Assembly: GCA_963798795.1 (NCBI GenBank)
Contig: CAWCUZ010000001.1
Coordinates: 1,116,001-1,180,000 of the forward strand
Source of the DNA: CAWCUZ01 sp963798795
Lineage (GTDB): Bacteria > Acidobacteriota > Vicinamibacteria > Vicinamibacterales > SCN-69-37
Direction: 5' to 3'
Length of the DNA stretch: 64,000 nt
Shown: positions 56,001-64,000 of the stretch, in pieces
Layout of the letters: every line of letters starts with the position of its first letter
How positions within the stretch are numbered: the stretch's first letter is position 1
Made by a program: the position numbers and the translations under genes
Notes under the pieces: generated by a model
What the model saw: the letters and a program-made list of their open reading frames with translations, nothing else
Databases searched by the model: none
Told to the model about the DNA's origin: nothing

Positions 56001-56098
56001 GGCTCGTGCCTCCGGGTACCTACAAGGTCACGATGACCGCCAACGGCAAAGCCTACACGAGCACGATCACGGTGAGGCAGGATCCGATCCTGAAATAA
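53036..56098 (+). CDS. Large exported BNR/VPS10-like beta-propeller protein
   Basis: This 1020-residue protein has a signal peptide (RLVFASVAALTAATLAAQ), then many BNR/Asp-box repeats across residues 50-780 (GVWKSDNGGTTWTTI, GLYKSTDGGATFAKAG, GLYKTTDGGSTWNKL, GIFKSTDGGRSWKKL and MYRSEDGGATWTLL). This is the sortilin/VPS10-like seven- to ten-bladed propeller pattern. Gly/Arg-rich linkers lie near residues 305-335 and 925-975. The C-terminus (APGTYKVTMTANGKAYTST-like) resembles a small beta domain. Function is unknown; paralogues are abundant in Acidobacteriota. AGGAGG precedes the start. Confidence 0.9.
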   Translation: MRVHVRRRVRLVFASVAALTAATLAAQSSAPAQQDPMLRDLRWRNIGNANLLGRIAAIDALNDDWTHVVVGSAAGGVWKSDNGGTTWTTIFDDYGAASIGAVKINQQDPNLIWVGTGEGAQRNTSAWGDGLYKSTDGGATFAKAGLGDTYNIARIQLHPTDKNTLYVAALGSIWGPTGSRGLYKTTDGGSTWNKLTTGLPSSPMTGADGLVMDPKNPQTLYVSFWDRIRYPWGLISGGNTQGVPDPLKLVDGSKNGGIFKSTDGGRSWKKLTNGLPSIVGRIGLAISPSNPRVLMAHVEADFQPDCPGQGRGGGGRGGRGGGGANAAGAAGGNPPPAPAIDPACTDLTKIGAGMYRSEDGGATWTLLDRYISRPFYYMQVQIHPLNDQEIFSYTINYRRSHDGGKTWQGGGGGLGMHCWHAMWFDPHNKNRYYIGSDGGLALTHDDGQTSLRFTNINVTQYYDIGLNNADPYWVCGGLQDAGSSCGPSLSRAGGIYLSDWINTSGGDGYHAEMDPEDPDIVYTESQPDRQGGNITRYNLSLHQGQSIRPNKNNIINWTQYITPEMEQKALANNWGEQPQMMGPLRYNWSTPFQLSPHNPRVLYVGSNHLLMTWNRGEDWKIISPDLTQNDPMKVVRKSGGLTPDEDPGGGAEYHSTIITLQESSLEPGVIWVGTDDGNIQVTRDGGVNWTKVGTAGMPGLPRNDIWVSRVEPSHFKAGTAYVTLDGHRFALYQPWVFKTTDYGKTWTNITNNIPSTDVMYVVKEDLKNENLLFAGSETAAYYSLNAGQQWHRLNPAGLPTVSVQDLQVHPREGDLVAATMGRGLWIMDDISPLEQMTTEVQSSDAHLFENRVATEWLNMSAQYNGGQLAFIGENPPKEALINYYLSPRVTGDVQFEIASADGSDTCTATVPAQAGIGRMLWSMRWSNPAAAGGGRGGGGRGGGGGGGGRGGRGGFGGGGQCMTPVPAMGAQTGGGRGFGGGRGRGGNAGLVPPGTYKVTMTANGKAYTSTITVRQDPILK

Positions 56099-56109
56099 GT
56101 CGGCGCTCG

Positions 56110-56145
56110 GCTCTCGGCTCTCGGCTTCGGTCGAGAGCCGGGAGC
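56110..56145. terminator. Hairpin between convergent genes, likely bidirectional terminator
   Basis: GCTCTCGGCTCTCG (56110-56123) pairs with CGAGAGCCGGGAGC (56132-56145), with 13 Watson-Crick pairs and one G-T and an 8-base loop. It lies between the stops at 56098 (+) and 56159 (-). There is no clear T-run. The GGCTCTCG word is shared with the palindrome inside rdgB. Confidence 0.6.
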
Positions 56146-56158
56146 GCTCTGGCGTGCC

Positions 56159-57145
56159 CTACCGGACGCGCGTTACCTCCCCCGTCTGCAGATCCAGCAC
56201 CTGAATCGTTCGCGACTGCGTCGCGTCCTGCGCGTCGTGGACGCTGGCCTCGGGCACGGCGACGAACACGATGTGGCGGTCGTCGGGCGACCAGCGCGGA
56301 TCGAGGGCACTGCCGCGCGGCATCGACGCGACGCGGTGCTGGTCCGATCCGTCGGCGTTCATCGTGAAGATTTCCGTCGGGCCGTCGCGCCAGCTCATGA
56401 AGGCGATGCGGCGGCCGTCGGGCGACCAGCTCGGGTACATCCCGTTCTGCGGCTCGGTCGTGAGCATCGTCCGCTGGCGGGTGGCCAGGTCGAACGCGGC
56501 CACGTCGCGCCACACGTGGAACGCCAGGCGGGTCCCGTCGGGTGAGAACTCGGGAAACCAGTTCGTGTCGGACGAGGTCAGCCGCTCGACGTGCGACCCG
56601 TCGGCGTCCATCAGGTAGATGTCGAACTCCTGCCCGGCGCGGTCGGACATGAAGGCGATGCGCCGGCCGTCGGGCGACCAGGACGGTCCGACATCGCGTT
56701 TCGGGTCCGTCGTGAGCCGGCGCACGTTCGACCCGTCGGCGTCCATCACGTACACGTCGAAGTTGCCATCCGGCGTGTTCGACTCGAACGCGATGGACCG
56801 GCCGTCGGGGGACCAGGACGGATAGCCCTCGTCGGCCTGCGGCGTGTCGGTGAGCGCGCGGGCCCCGGAGCCGTCGGCGTTCATGACGAACAGGTCGGAC
56901 TGGCCGCCGCGCTCTTCGTAGAACACGATCTGCCGGCCGTCGGGCGACCAGCTCGGCGCGCCGGCCCGCACCGGGGCGCCCCGGCCGAGCAGCCACCAGG
57001 CGAGCACGCCGATCGTGCCGAGCCCGATGGCGCCGGCCAGCGGCCGCCCCCACCCGCGGAAAATGGAGCCCCGGGTCCTCAGACCCGGGGACTGCCGTCT
57101 GGTCTTTTCCGTACGCGCCGCCGCGCGGCGCTGCTGTCGCGTCAT
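56159..57145 (-). CDS. Membrane-anchored TolB-like PD40 beta-propeller protein
   Basis: This 328-residue protein has one N-terminal membrane helix (PLAGAIGLGTIGVLAWWLLG). Six PD40/WD40-like repeats follow (GAPSWSPDGRQIVFYEERGG, YPSWSPDGRSIAFESN, GPSWSPDGRRIAFMSDR, YPSWSPDGRRIAFMSWR and others), each with the D-L-F-V-M-N-A-D-G-S type strand. They form a TolB-type propeller in the periplasm. Residues 19-26 are encoded by a perfect palindrome (57069-57090), so that N-terminal segment may be an insertion. Confidence 0.88.
   Translation of the reverse strand: MTRQQRRAAARTEKTRRQSPGLRTRGSIFRGWGRPLAGAIGLGTIGVLAWWLLGRGAPVRAGAPSWSPDGRQIVFYEERGGQSDLFVMNADGSGARALTDTPQADEGYPSWSPDGRSIAFESNTPDGNFDVYVMDADGSNVRRLTTDPKRDVGPSWSPDGRRIAFMSDRAGQEFDIYLMDADGSHVERLTSSDTNWFPEFSPDGTRLAFHVWRDVAAFDLATRQRTMLTTEPQNGMYPSWSPDGRRIAFMSWRDGPTEIFTMNADGSDQHRVASMPRGSALDPRWSPDDRHIVFVAVPEASVHDAQDATQSRTIQVLDLQTGEVTRVR
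57069..57090. repeat. Palindrome CCCCGGGTC/GACCCGGGG inside a coding region
   Basis: CCCCGGGTC (57069-57077) and GACCCGGGG (57082-57090) form a perfect 9-base stem with a CTCA loop inside the N-terminal coding part of the PD40 gene. The style matches the palindrome at 30140-30153. Confidence 0.8.
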
Positions 57146-57161
57146 CGCAGGTGTTCCGGGC

Positions 57162-59883
57162 CTACTTCTTCAGTTCCTTCTCGCGATCGATCTCCAGGAT
57201 GTCGACGGTGGTGGGCGCCGCGCCGAGCAGCCATTGCGAGAAGTAGTCGATCCGCCGCCAGTACACGTAATCGCCGTCGGTCGTGTAGCCGTGGCGCTGG
57301 CCCGGCAGGATGATGAAGTCGAACCGCTTGTTCGCCTTGATGAGCGCGTCCGCCACGCGGAGCGTGTTCGCCGGATGGACGTTGTTGTCGATGTCGCCCG
57401 TGATGAGCAGCAGGTGGCCCTTCAGGTTCTTGGCGATGTCCTGGTTCTTGTCGATGTCGTACTCGAACGTGACGTTGCCTTCCTTGTCGACCACTTCCTT
57501 CACGCCATCGTGCTTCTCGCTCCACGCGCGGTTGTAGATGCTGTTGTCGTGGTTGCCCGACTCGGAGATGCCCACCTTGAAGAAGTCCGGATAGTTGAAC
57601 ATGGCCGCGGCCGTCATGAAACCGCCGCCCGAGTGGCCGTAGATGCCGGCCAGGTTCTCGTCGATCCAGGGATACCGTTCGGCCAGCTGCTCGATGGCGG
57701 CCTTCTTGTCGGCCAGCCCGTAGTCGCGCAGGTTGCCATAGCCGTAGTTGTGGTACCACTTGGATCGCTGCGGGTTGCCGCCCCGGTTGCCCACCTCGAT
57801 CACGATGAAGCCCGCATTGGCGAGCGCCACGTTCAGGTTCCGCGGGTTGAACGTCTTGGTGACGCTCTCGGTCTGCGGACCCGGGTACACGTACTCGATG
57901 ACCGGATAGCGCTTCGAGTCGTCGAAGTCGAAGGGCTTGTACATCACGCCGTAGATGTCGGTGATCCCGTCGTCCGCCTTGACCTGGAAGGGCTCGGGGT
58001 ACTTGAAGCCCTGCGCCATGAGCGCCGAGACGTCGGTGGTCTCGAGGTCCATGACCTTCGTCCCGGCCGCGTCGTAGAGCACCGACTCGGGCACGCTGTC
58101 CACCCGCGACGAGTTGTCGACGAAGAATGTGGCCTTGTCGTTCATGTCCACCGCATGCGAGGCGGTACCGGGGTCGAGCAGCTTCATGTCGCCCGTATCG
58201 ATATTCACGCGGTACAGGTGCGCGTAGTACGGATCCTCGTCCGGTTCCTTGCCCACCGCGGTGACGTACATCGTGCGCGTCTTCTCGTCGATCTGTTCGA
58301 TGCCGGTGCAGACGAACTCGCCCGACGTGATCTGGTGCTCGAGCTTGCCGTCCGCGTCGAAGAGGTAATAGTGGCCCCAGCCGTCGCGTTCGGACCAGTG
58401 GATCAGCTCCTTGCCGCCGTTGAGCATCCGCAGCGGCTGCGTTTCGATGTAGGTGTTGGACCGCTCCGGGATGAGGACGCGCGACGCGCCCGTCGTCGTG
58501 TTGGCTTCCACGATGTCGACGCGCTTCAGGTCGCGGCTGGTGCGCGCGTAGTAGATCCGGTCGGCGCCGACCGTGATCCAGCGCGACGCCGTGTCCTGCT
58601 TCTCCCGCTGAAGATTGGTCAGCGGCATCGTCGGCACGCTCAGCGACTGGTCCTTGAACGCGTCGGTCTTGACGACGGTATGGCTCCTGGCCGCGGTGTC
58701 GAAGACGTGCAGCTCGCTCTGCGGCTGGTTCTCCTCGCCCGGCATCCCGTACTTGTAGGTCTCGAGCGTGGGGCGCGGGGTGGCGAGCGAGTTGATGACC
58801 CAGAGGTCGGCCACCTTCCGCCGATCCTGGCGCGTCATCGCGAACCGCGTATTGTCCTGCGACCACGACACGTTGCCGGCGCGCCGGCGCGGACCGAACT
58901 TCTTGTCCGCCTCGCTCTGATTGGCGCCGCTCGCGCCACGCCCGCGTTGGCCGCCCGTCGTCTGCGTCTGTTCTTCCTGGTCATCCTGCTGCTGCTGCTG
59001 CTGGCCGCCGCCGCCCCGGCCGCCGCCGGCGTAGCTGTAGTTCTCTTCGCCGTCCGTCGTGAGCTGCACCTCCACGATGGCCGGGTCCGACGCGTTCTTC
59101 TGCGCCAGCTCGTAGCTGGCGGTATCCATCATGAACAGGTTTTCGCCGCGCGCGAACACGACCGTCTTCTTGTCGGGCGACTCGATCGCCCAGGTCGGCC
59201 CCGGCTTCTCCGGTTCGTACTTGTCGTCGAGCACGACGCTGCCCGTGGCGAGCGTGGTACTCGAACCACCAGCGCTTCTCGTTCGGCCCCGGTCCGCCGC
59301 CGCGCCCGCCCCGGCCGCCGCGGCCGCCCTGCTGCACCTGCTGGCCGCCGCGCCCGCCCTGGCCCCGCCCGCCGCGCCCGACCTGCGTCTCGTCCTGCTG
59401 CGTATCGCCCACGAGCTCCTCGCCGGTCGACGACTCCACCTTGGCGTCCTTCGACAGGTCCACGCTGAACTGCACCGCGGTGTCGTTCTTGATGAACTTG
59501 ATCGTGTTGATTGGCAGGTGCTGGGCGTCGTACGGCGTGCGGAGGATCCGCGTCATCTGCGCCGCCATCTGCGCGTTGTCCCAGAGCCGCGTGCGCGTCC
59601 GCTTGACGGGGTCGACGACCCACCACTGGCGGCCCGCGGTCGTCTCGTAGACGTACCAGAACCGGTCGCTGAACTCGAGCCAGTGCGGCGTCACCGACGT
59701 GGAGAACACGAGCTTGGCGACCTTCGCCGACGTCCAGCGCGCCGCCAGATCGTAGTTCGGCGTGACGAGTTCGCGCGGGGGCGGCGCGCCGGGCGCGATC
59801 CGCGACGTCGCGCGCGGCGCCGCCATCGGCGCAGCGGCCAGGGTACAAGCCAGCACGACGAGCAGGCGAGCGGGCGATCTCAT
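57162..59883 (-). CDS. S9-family (DPP-IV-like) serine peptidase, one frameshift
   Basis: This exported prolyl-oligopeptidase-type enzyme has a signal peptide (RLLVVLACTLAAAPMAA), an N-terminal propeller (residues 80-570) and an alpha/beta-hydrolase domain. Its catalytic residues are Ser in IYGHSGGGFM, Asp in ITGDIDNNVHP and His in PGQRHGYTTDG. Arg-Gly-Gly-rich and Gln-rich linkers (GGRGGQQVQQGGRGG; QQQQQQDDQEEQTQTT) interrupt the propeller. A single-base shift near 59250, inside NEKRWWFEYH..LDDKYEPEKPG, joins the two parts. Such enzymes release N-terminal dipeptides from periplasmic peptides. Confidence 0.9.
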
Positions 59884-59944
59884 GCGATTTCTCCTTTGGG
59901 GGGCCTAACTATACGGGAGGGCCGCGGGGGGTCGCAACGGGTAG

Positions 59945-60001
59945 CAATCCTCAATCCCTCAATCCCCAATCAATCCTCAATCGCCCGATCGCCCGATCCT
60001 C
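59945..60001. repeat. Low-complexity CAATCC/CCCGAT repeat
   Basis: Roughly 55 bases consist of CAATCC and CGATC words (five to seven copies each with small changes) just after the amine oxidase gene on the minus strand. It is simple-sequence DNA without a recognisable function. Confidence 0.6.
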
Positions 60002-61343
60002 AATGCCGGTGAATGGACAGAATCTCCTCGGCGGCCCGCTGCCCCGTTTCGACCGCGCCGTTCATGTAGCCCTGCCACCGGATGCTCGTGTGCTCGCCGG
60101 CAAACACGATGCGGCCCGCCGGCCGGGCGAGCCAGTCGCGCCAGAGCGGATCGAATCCGGGATCGAAATACGCGTACCCGCCGCGCGCCCACGGGTCATC
60201 CTCCCAGACGACGAGCTCTGACGCCACGACGTCAGCCGGCCGCCCCAGCCAGCCGAGGCGGCGCCGGATCCCGTCGATGCCCTCGGTGTTCAGGATGCCG
60301 CGGATCTCCGCAGACGCGTTCCCGCCCGCGAGAAAACTCAGGATCGCGCCCGGACCGCGCTGCTGTTCGTTGCCGTCCCACACCGCGCCCGTCGGCAGAT
60401 CCGATCCGAACGCGCGCGCCCGGCCGCGAGCCGCCCAGAACCGGCGCGAGAACTGCAACAGCAGACGCGATGCCCGGCCGGATCGCAGGCGCGTCACGGC
60501 CTTGCGCTGGATGTCGGGCAGCCGCGGCACGAACTCGAGATCCCGAGCCGTCGCCGCGGGCACGGCCACCACGACGCCGTCGGCCGACATCTCCGCACGG
60601 CGGCCGGACGATTCGACCGTCACCCGTACGCCTTCGGCGCCCTGCACGATGCGGCGGGCCACCGTCCCGAGGTGCGGGCGCCGCCGCAGGCGCCGCGCCA
60701 TTTCGACGGCCAGCCGGTCGTTGCCCTCGCGCAGCCGGTACATGGCGTCGCCGCCCGGCGTCTCGCCGCTCAGGCCGGCGAAAAAGTCGACGACGGCGAG
60801 CAGCGAAAGGTCTTCCGGATCCGCCAGAAACAACCCGCGCAGCCCGCGGAACCGCTCCCTCGCCGCTTCCGGCAGATCCTGGCGGTCCGCCCACTGGGCC
60901 ACCGACTCCGCGGCAAGCCGGCGCGCGATGGCCGTATCCCACCGCCGCTCGGAAATCTGATACGCACGAAAATCCGGAGCCAGCGGACCGAACATCGGCC
61001 CGAGACCGCGTTCCATCGACTGGATGCGGCGGCGGCCGTCGCGGGTCGGGCCGTAGAACGCAAAGCCCCGGCGCAGGATCCGGGTCTTGTGGAGTCCCAG
61101 CTCGCGCGCCAGCGCGAGCACCGCGTGCTGACTGCCTTCGATGAGGTCGGCGCCGGCCTCGGCGTGCCGGCCGTGCCGGAACCCGTCGCGCAACGTCCAG
61201 ACCCGGCCGCCGACGCGGTCGCGCGCCTCGATGACGGTCACGTCGGCACCGCGCGTGTCCAGGGTGCGCGCCGCCGCCAAGCCCGCCAGGCCCGCGCCGA
61301 CGATGACGACGCGGGGAGACGATGCGCGGATGGTCCGGGGCAT
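60000..61343 (-). CDS. Flavin amine oxidase (monoamine oxidase family)
   Basis: This 447-residue FAD enzyme oxidises amines to imines or aldehydes. The N-terminal Rossmann motif is VVIVGAGLAGLAAARTL, followed by the second FAD block VIEARDRVGGRVWT. The C-terminal FAD motif is IVFAGEHTSIRWQGYMNGAVETG. Middle blocks DADYFFAGLSG-like VVDFFAGLSGE and AVWDGNEQQRGPGAIL fit the amine oxidase fold. The substrate is not predictable. No frameshift is present. Confidence 0.9.
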   Translation of the reverse strand: MPRTIRASSPRVVIVGAGLAGLAAARTLDTRGADVTVIEARDRVGGRVWTLRDGFRHGRHAEAGADLIEGSQHAVLALARELGLHKTRILRRGFAFYGPTRDGRRRIQSMERGLGPMFGPLAPDFRAYQISERRWDTAIARRLAAESVAQWADRQDLPEAARERFRGLRGLFLADPEDLSLLAVVDFFAGLSGETPGGDAMYRLREGNDRLAVEMARRLRRRPHLGTVARRIVQGAEGVRVTVESSGRRAEMSADGVVVAVPAATARDLEFVPRLPDIQRKAVTRLRSGRASRLLLQFSRRFWAARGRARAFGSDLPTGAVWDGNEQQRGPGAILSFLAGGNASAEIRGILNTEGIDGIRRRLGWLGRPADVVASELVVWEDDPWARGGYAYFDPGFDPLWRDWLARPAGRIVFAGEHTSIRWQGYMNGAVETGQRAAEEILSIHRH

Positions 61344-61836
61344 TGGGAGGGTCCAGCCTACCCCAGACCGTTCACTTCACATCGTCAGTTCAAATAGCGC
61401 GGGACGGCCGCTCGCGCTTTGCTTCACCGACGCGAAGAGCGCGCTCAAGAAGAACTCGATGTTGTCGGGCGGCTTGCACCACCCGCTCAGGCGCAGCTCG
61501 GTTGTGCCGGCGCCGGGCGAGACTGCGTTTCGGCGGCGCACGGCGGTCGATGTGTTCAGGGTCCGGACATCACGTGTCGCAGCGGTGTACGGACCCGCCT
61601 CATGCCGCTCGGTCGGGATCGGCACGGCTGCGGAGCGGGGCTAACATGCCGCGCTCGGCGTACGTGTTTCCGGTGCTGGAACGACGGTTGCAGGCGGACA
61701 GGGCCGAGCGGTTCTCCCCTCCGCAGTCCGCGTCGGGCCCACGCGTATCACCGTGCGCGGGGACCTGCGCCGCCTGTTCGACCTGGTCTCGGTCTGTCGG
61801 CCGTCGCGGTGACGCGGTCGCCCGGACGGTTGCTCG
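61344..61836. other. Gene-poor stretch of 490 bases
   Basis: No convincing gene fills this stretch. A minus-strand frame (61377-61625) could encode LSGWCKPPDNIEFFLSALFA near its C-terminus, which looks protein-like but matches no family I know; it could be a gene remnant. A plus-strand frame from 61646 gives only Arg-rich sequence. It separates the amine oxidase from the glycosyltransferase, and some of it may be their divergent control region. Confidence 0.5.
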
Positions 61837-63102
61837 ATGAAATCACGCCTTCGCCCACTCCACGTCCTGATGACCGCCGACGCCATCGGCGGCGTCTGGA
61901 CGTACGTCAACGAACTGGCCCGCGCCTGCCGCAACCGTCAGGTCCATTTCACCGTCGCCCTGATGGGGCCGCCGCCGTCGTCGCGTGAGGCCGCCCGGCT
62001 GCAGGCCTCTGGCAATGTCACGCTCGAGCACCGGCCGTACAAGCTGGAGTGGATGCCCAACCCGTGGGACGACGTGGATGCCGCCGGCGAATGGCTGCTG
62101 GACCTGGCCGAGCGGACCGATCCCGACTGCATCCAGATCAACGGGTACGCGCACGCGGCGCTCGATTTCGGCAAGCCCGCCATCATCGTGGCGCATTCGT
62201 GCGCCTGCTCCTGGTGGCGCGCCGTTCGCGGCGCGCCGGCGCCCTCCTCCTGGGACGTCTACCGCGGCCGCGTGCGCGACGGTCTCGGCGGCGCCGCCAT
62301 TGTCGTCGCGCCGACGCGGGCCATGCTGTCCGCGCTGCGGCGCGAGTACGGCTTCCGCGGGCGGCGCATGGTCATCCCGAACGGCATCGGCAGCTTTCCG
62401 GGCTCGGCCGATCACAAGGAACCGTTCGTGTTTGCCGCCGGCCGCCTCTGGGACGAGGCGAAGAACCTGGCCGCGCTCAACCGGATCGCCGAGGAGCTGC
62501 CCTGGCCGGTCGCCGTCGCCGGCTCCGGGTCGCGACATGACGAACACGAAGCGTCGCTCAACGGCGGGCACGCCGGAAACGGCCGCCACGCCCGCAACGG
62601 GCGGAACGGTCACAACGGCCATAGCGGCCGAAACGGACACGATCCGGACCACGGCCAGTCACCCGGCACGATTCAACTGGGCCGCCTGGACGTCACGGGC
62701 GTGCGCGAGTGGATGCGCCGCGCGTCGATCTATGCGTTCCCGGCCCGGTACGAGCCCTTCGGCCTGTCGATCCTCGAAGCCGCACACACCGGCTGCGCGC
62801 TCGTGCTCGGCGACATCCCGACGCTGCGCGAGATCTGGACCGACGCGGCCGTCTTCGTGCCGCCGAACGATCCGGACACGCTCGGCCGGGCGATCCGTCG
62901 GCTGATCGACGAGCCCGACCGGCGGCGGGCGCTCTCGGCGTCCGCCCGCGAGCGCGCCGGCGCCTTCACGCTCGAGACGCTCGGCTCCGCCTACCGCGGC
63001 CTCTATGACGAGCTGACCACGCGCAGCCTGGCCGTCCAGACGGCGGCACGGCGGGAAGCCAGGCCCTCACGCGGTCCGCGCGAGGTCCCCTCGTGCGGAT
63101 AG
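61837..63102 (+). CDS. GT4-family glycosyltransferase with an Asn/His/Gly-rich insertion
   Basis: This 421-residue cytoplasmic or membrane-associated glycosyltransferase has a start HVLMTADAIGGVWTYVNELA, typical of GT4. The donor-side block is VIPNGIGSF, then PFVFAAGRLWDEAKNLAALN, and the catalytic E-x7-E region is YEPFGLSILEAAHTGCALVLGD. Between GSGSR and GTIQLGRLD a 30-residue low-complexity loop rich in Asn, Gly and His (NGGHAGNGRHARNGRNG and more) is inserted. The stop overlaps the start of a truncated second gene. Sugar and acceptor are unknown. Confidence 0.9.
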   Translation: MKSRLRPLHVLMTADAIGGVWTYVNELARACRNRQVHFTVALMGPPPSSREAARLQASGNVTLEHRPYKLEWMPNPWDDVDAAGEWLLDLAERTDPDCIQINGYAHAALDFGKPAIIVAHSCACSWWRAVRGAPAPSSWDVYRGRVRDGLGGAAIVVAPTRAMLSALRREYGFRGRRMVIPNGIGSFPGSADHKEPFVFAAGRLWDEAKNLAALNRIAEELPWPVAVAGSGSRHDEHEASLNGGHAGNGRHARNGRNGHNGHSGRNGHDPDHGQSPGTIQLGRLDVTGVREWMRRASIYAFPARYEPFGLSILEAAHTGCALVLGDIPTLREIWTDAAVFVPPNDPDTLGRAIRRLIDEPDRRRALSASARERAGAFTLETLGSAYRGLYDELTTRSLAVQTAARREARPSRGPREVPSCG

Positions 63103-63185
63103 TCCTGGTCTGCCACTCGATCCGATCCGACTGGAAGCACGGGACCGCGCACTTCCTCCGCGGAGTGGTCACCCCGTGTCAATGA
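63093..63185 (+). pseudogene. Truncated 5' stub of a second glycosyltransferase-like gene
   Basis: A GTG at 63093 overlaps the end of the GT4 gene and starts VRIVLVCHSIRSDWKHGTAH, continuing FLRGVV before a premature TGA after 30 codons. This opening matches the start of CgeB/DUF3880-type glycosyltransferases that commonly pair with such GT4 genes. The remainder of that gene is absent, replaced by a gene on the other strand, so a deletion or rearrangement breakpoint lies near 63170. Confidence 0.65.
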
Positions 63186-63529
63186 ATCTGGTGCTTCGAC
63201 GCGCGGCTCCGTCTGCCGCTGAGCGAACCCTCGCCCGTGTCGGTGACCGACTCGCGGCCGACGAACTTGTTGAAGTGGCCCTCGTCGCCGTTCGCGATCT
63301 GGTCCTGGACGATTAACGCGAGGTTGCTCTCGTCGAACTGCTCGAACCACTCGTCCCAGCTGATCGGCTCCAGCGTCTCCTCGCCGGTGTAATCGGGGAA
63401 ATCGAGACGGATCATGCCGACGTCGTCGGCCGACTGCCCGGTGCCTTTGACGCAAGCGGGCTTGGCGCCGCGGGATTCGGCCCACTTCCGGATGGCATCG
63501 TGATCGGTCAGTGCGTGTGCGCTCGCCAT
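63179..63529 (-). CDS. Small conserved protein of unknown function
   Basis: This 116-residue acidic protein begins ASAHALTDHDAIRKWAESRG and has KPACVKGTGQSADDVGMIRL, DFPDYTGEE and the ISWDEWFEQFDESNLALIVQ block, a combination I have seen as a widespread uncharacterised family. The C-terminus is variable. The start is ATG 63529, with GGAGGGACC just upstream on the coding strand. The last bases overlap the truncated glycosyltransferase stub. Confidence 0.75.
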   Translation of the reverse strand: MASAHALTDHDAIRKWAESRGAKPACVKGTGQSADDVGMIRLDFPDYTGEETLEPISWDEWFEQFDESNLALIVQDQIANGDEGHFNKFVGRESVTDTGEGSLSGRRSRASKHQIH

Positions 63530-63681
63530 GGTCCCTCCATTTGGGTTCACCCGCCCCAACTGCAAGACGCCTGCCGACAAGGGCGCGCGCGCGGCCCGTG
63601 CCGTGCTGTCGCGGTTCGCGACAGGACGGCCGAACGCGCGTGAAGAAAGTGCGATGTCTACCGCGGATCCGTGAGATGCGC

Positions 63682-64000
63682 CTACCGGGCGGCTGGAGCC
63701 GTGATCGGCTGCCGGAACGCGAACAGGATGTAGGCGACCGACGGCGCCGGCACGCCGTCGATCTGCGCCGGTCGGAAGGTCCATTCGCGTGCCGCATCGA
63801 GGGCGGCGCTGTCGAACGAGGGGATCGAACGCTTGACTGTGGTGCGTGTCACGACGCCGGCGGCATCGACGGCCACCTCGACGAGCACGATGCCGCTCTC
63901 GAGCGCCCGCGGCGGATACGGGGGCGTGGCGATGTGAGTTGGAAACGGGATGGCCGTCGTTGGCGCCGCGACGTCTTTGGGCACTTCACCGAGCGTGGGG
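63682..64000 (-). CDS. TonB C-terminal domain protein (energy transducer-like), cut by window end
   Basis: The visible part is a TonB_C domain: PYPPRALESGIVLVEVAVDAAG, VTRTTVKRSIPSFDSAALDA and AAREWTFRPAQIDGVPA, ending IDGVPAPSVAYILFAFRQPI. The domain transmits proton-motive energy to outer-membrane receptors or is a periplasmic variant. The frame remains open to base 64000, so an N-terminal membrane helix is probably outside the window. The 150 bases upstream of the next gene hold no other coding region. Confidence 0.85.
   Translation of the reverse strand, partial: PTLGEVPKDVAAPTTAIPFPTHIATPPYPPRALESGIVLVEVAVDAAGVVTRTTVKRSIPSFDSAALDAAREWTFRPAQIDGVPAPSVAYILFAFRQPITAPAAR

Noticed and set aside
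57015..59468. Plus-strand frame opposite the S9 peptidase
   Set aside because: It mirrors the intact catalytic motifs of the minus-strand peptidase and has no signal or domain.

Overview
The window is a high-GC bacterial chromosome segment that most resembles an Acidobacteriota genome of the Vicinamibacteria type. The supporting signs are a PadR regulator coupled to a duplicated FtsX-type permease of the ADOP kind, a Hanks-type Ser/Thr kinase with a C-terminal membrane anchor, and large exported beta-propeller and peptidase genes with Arg-Gly-rich linkers. This is inference; no 16S gene is present. About ten otherwise normal genes carry single-base frameshifts or an in-frame stop (ymdB, xseA, thiL, two ABC genes, an aminotransferase, a cell-wall amidase, rph, rdgB and an S9 peptidase). 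Neighbouring large genes are intact, so most breaks look like assembly or base-calling indels rather than gene decay.

Layout. 0-10 kb: gatA (cut by the window edge), membrane proteins, two divergent Hsp20 genes, then a tight + strand run ymdB-xseA-xseB-ispA-tlyA-nadK facing mltG-ruvX. 10-20 kb: an S41-peptidase-like protein that has lost both catalytic residues, tRNA-Val(GAC), and the translation cluster thrS-infC-rpmI-rplT-pheS-pheT. After it come a zapB-like gene, zapA, a 6S RNA and thiL. infC starts with ATC, and PheT lacks the usual tRNA-binding domain. 20-33 kb: a 3D-domain protein, a heterodimeric ABC exporter with asymmetric ATP sites, a beta-barrel protein, two GT-C-like membrane proteins, an aminotransferase, a lytic transglycosylase and a GAF protein.

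33.3-35.1 kb: tmRNA is followed directly by two related tandem-repeat arrays (about 4 x 104 bp and 9 x 110 bp). These run into, and now encode the tail of, an OmpA-family lipoprotein. 36-46 kb: Ser/Thr kinase, PadR-ADOP pair, an ECF sigma/anti-sigma/secreted-protein operon, a secreted protein, a GH127 glycosidase and a DUF3052 protein. 46-64 kb: amidase, GerMN protein, rph, rdgB, an island of large exported proteins (metalloprotease, BNR propeller, PD40 propeller, S9 peptidase), a flavin amine oxidase, a GT4 glycosyltransferase followed by the stub of a second one, a conserved small protein, and a TonB-C protein cut by the window edge.

The most unusual theme is the density of palindromic and tandem repeats. 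They sit between convergent genes (49.4, 56.1 and 43.8 kb) and also inside reading frames (rdgB, the PD40 gene, the tails of the OmpA gene and of the 43.3-kb gene), which recalls protein-coding palindromic elements known from other bacteria.
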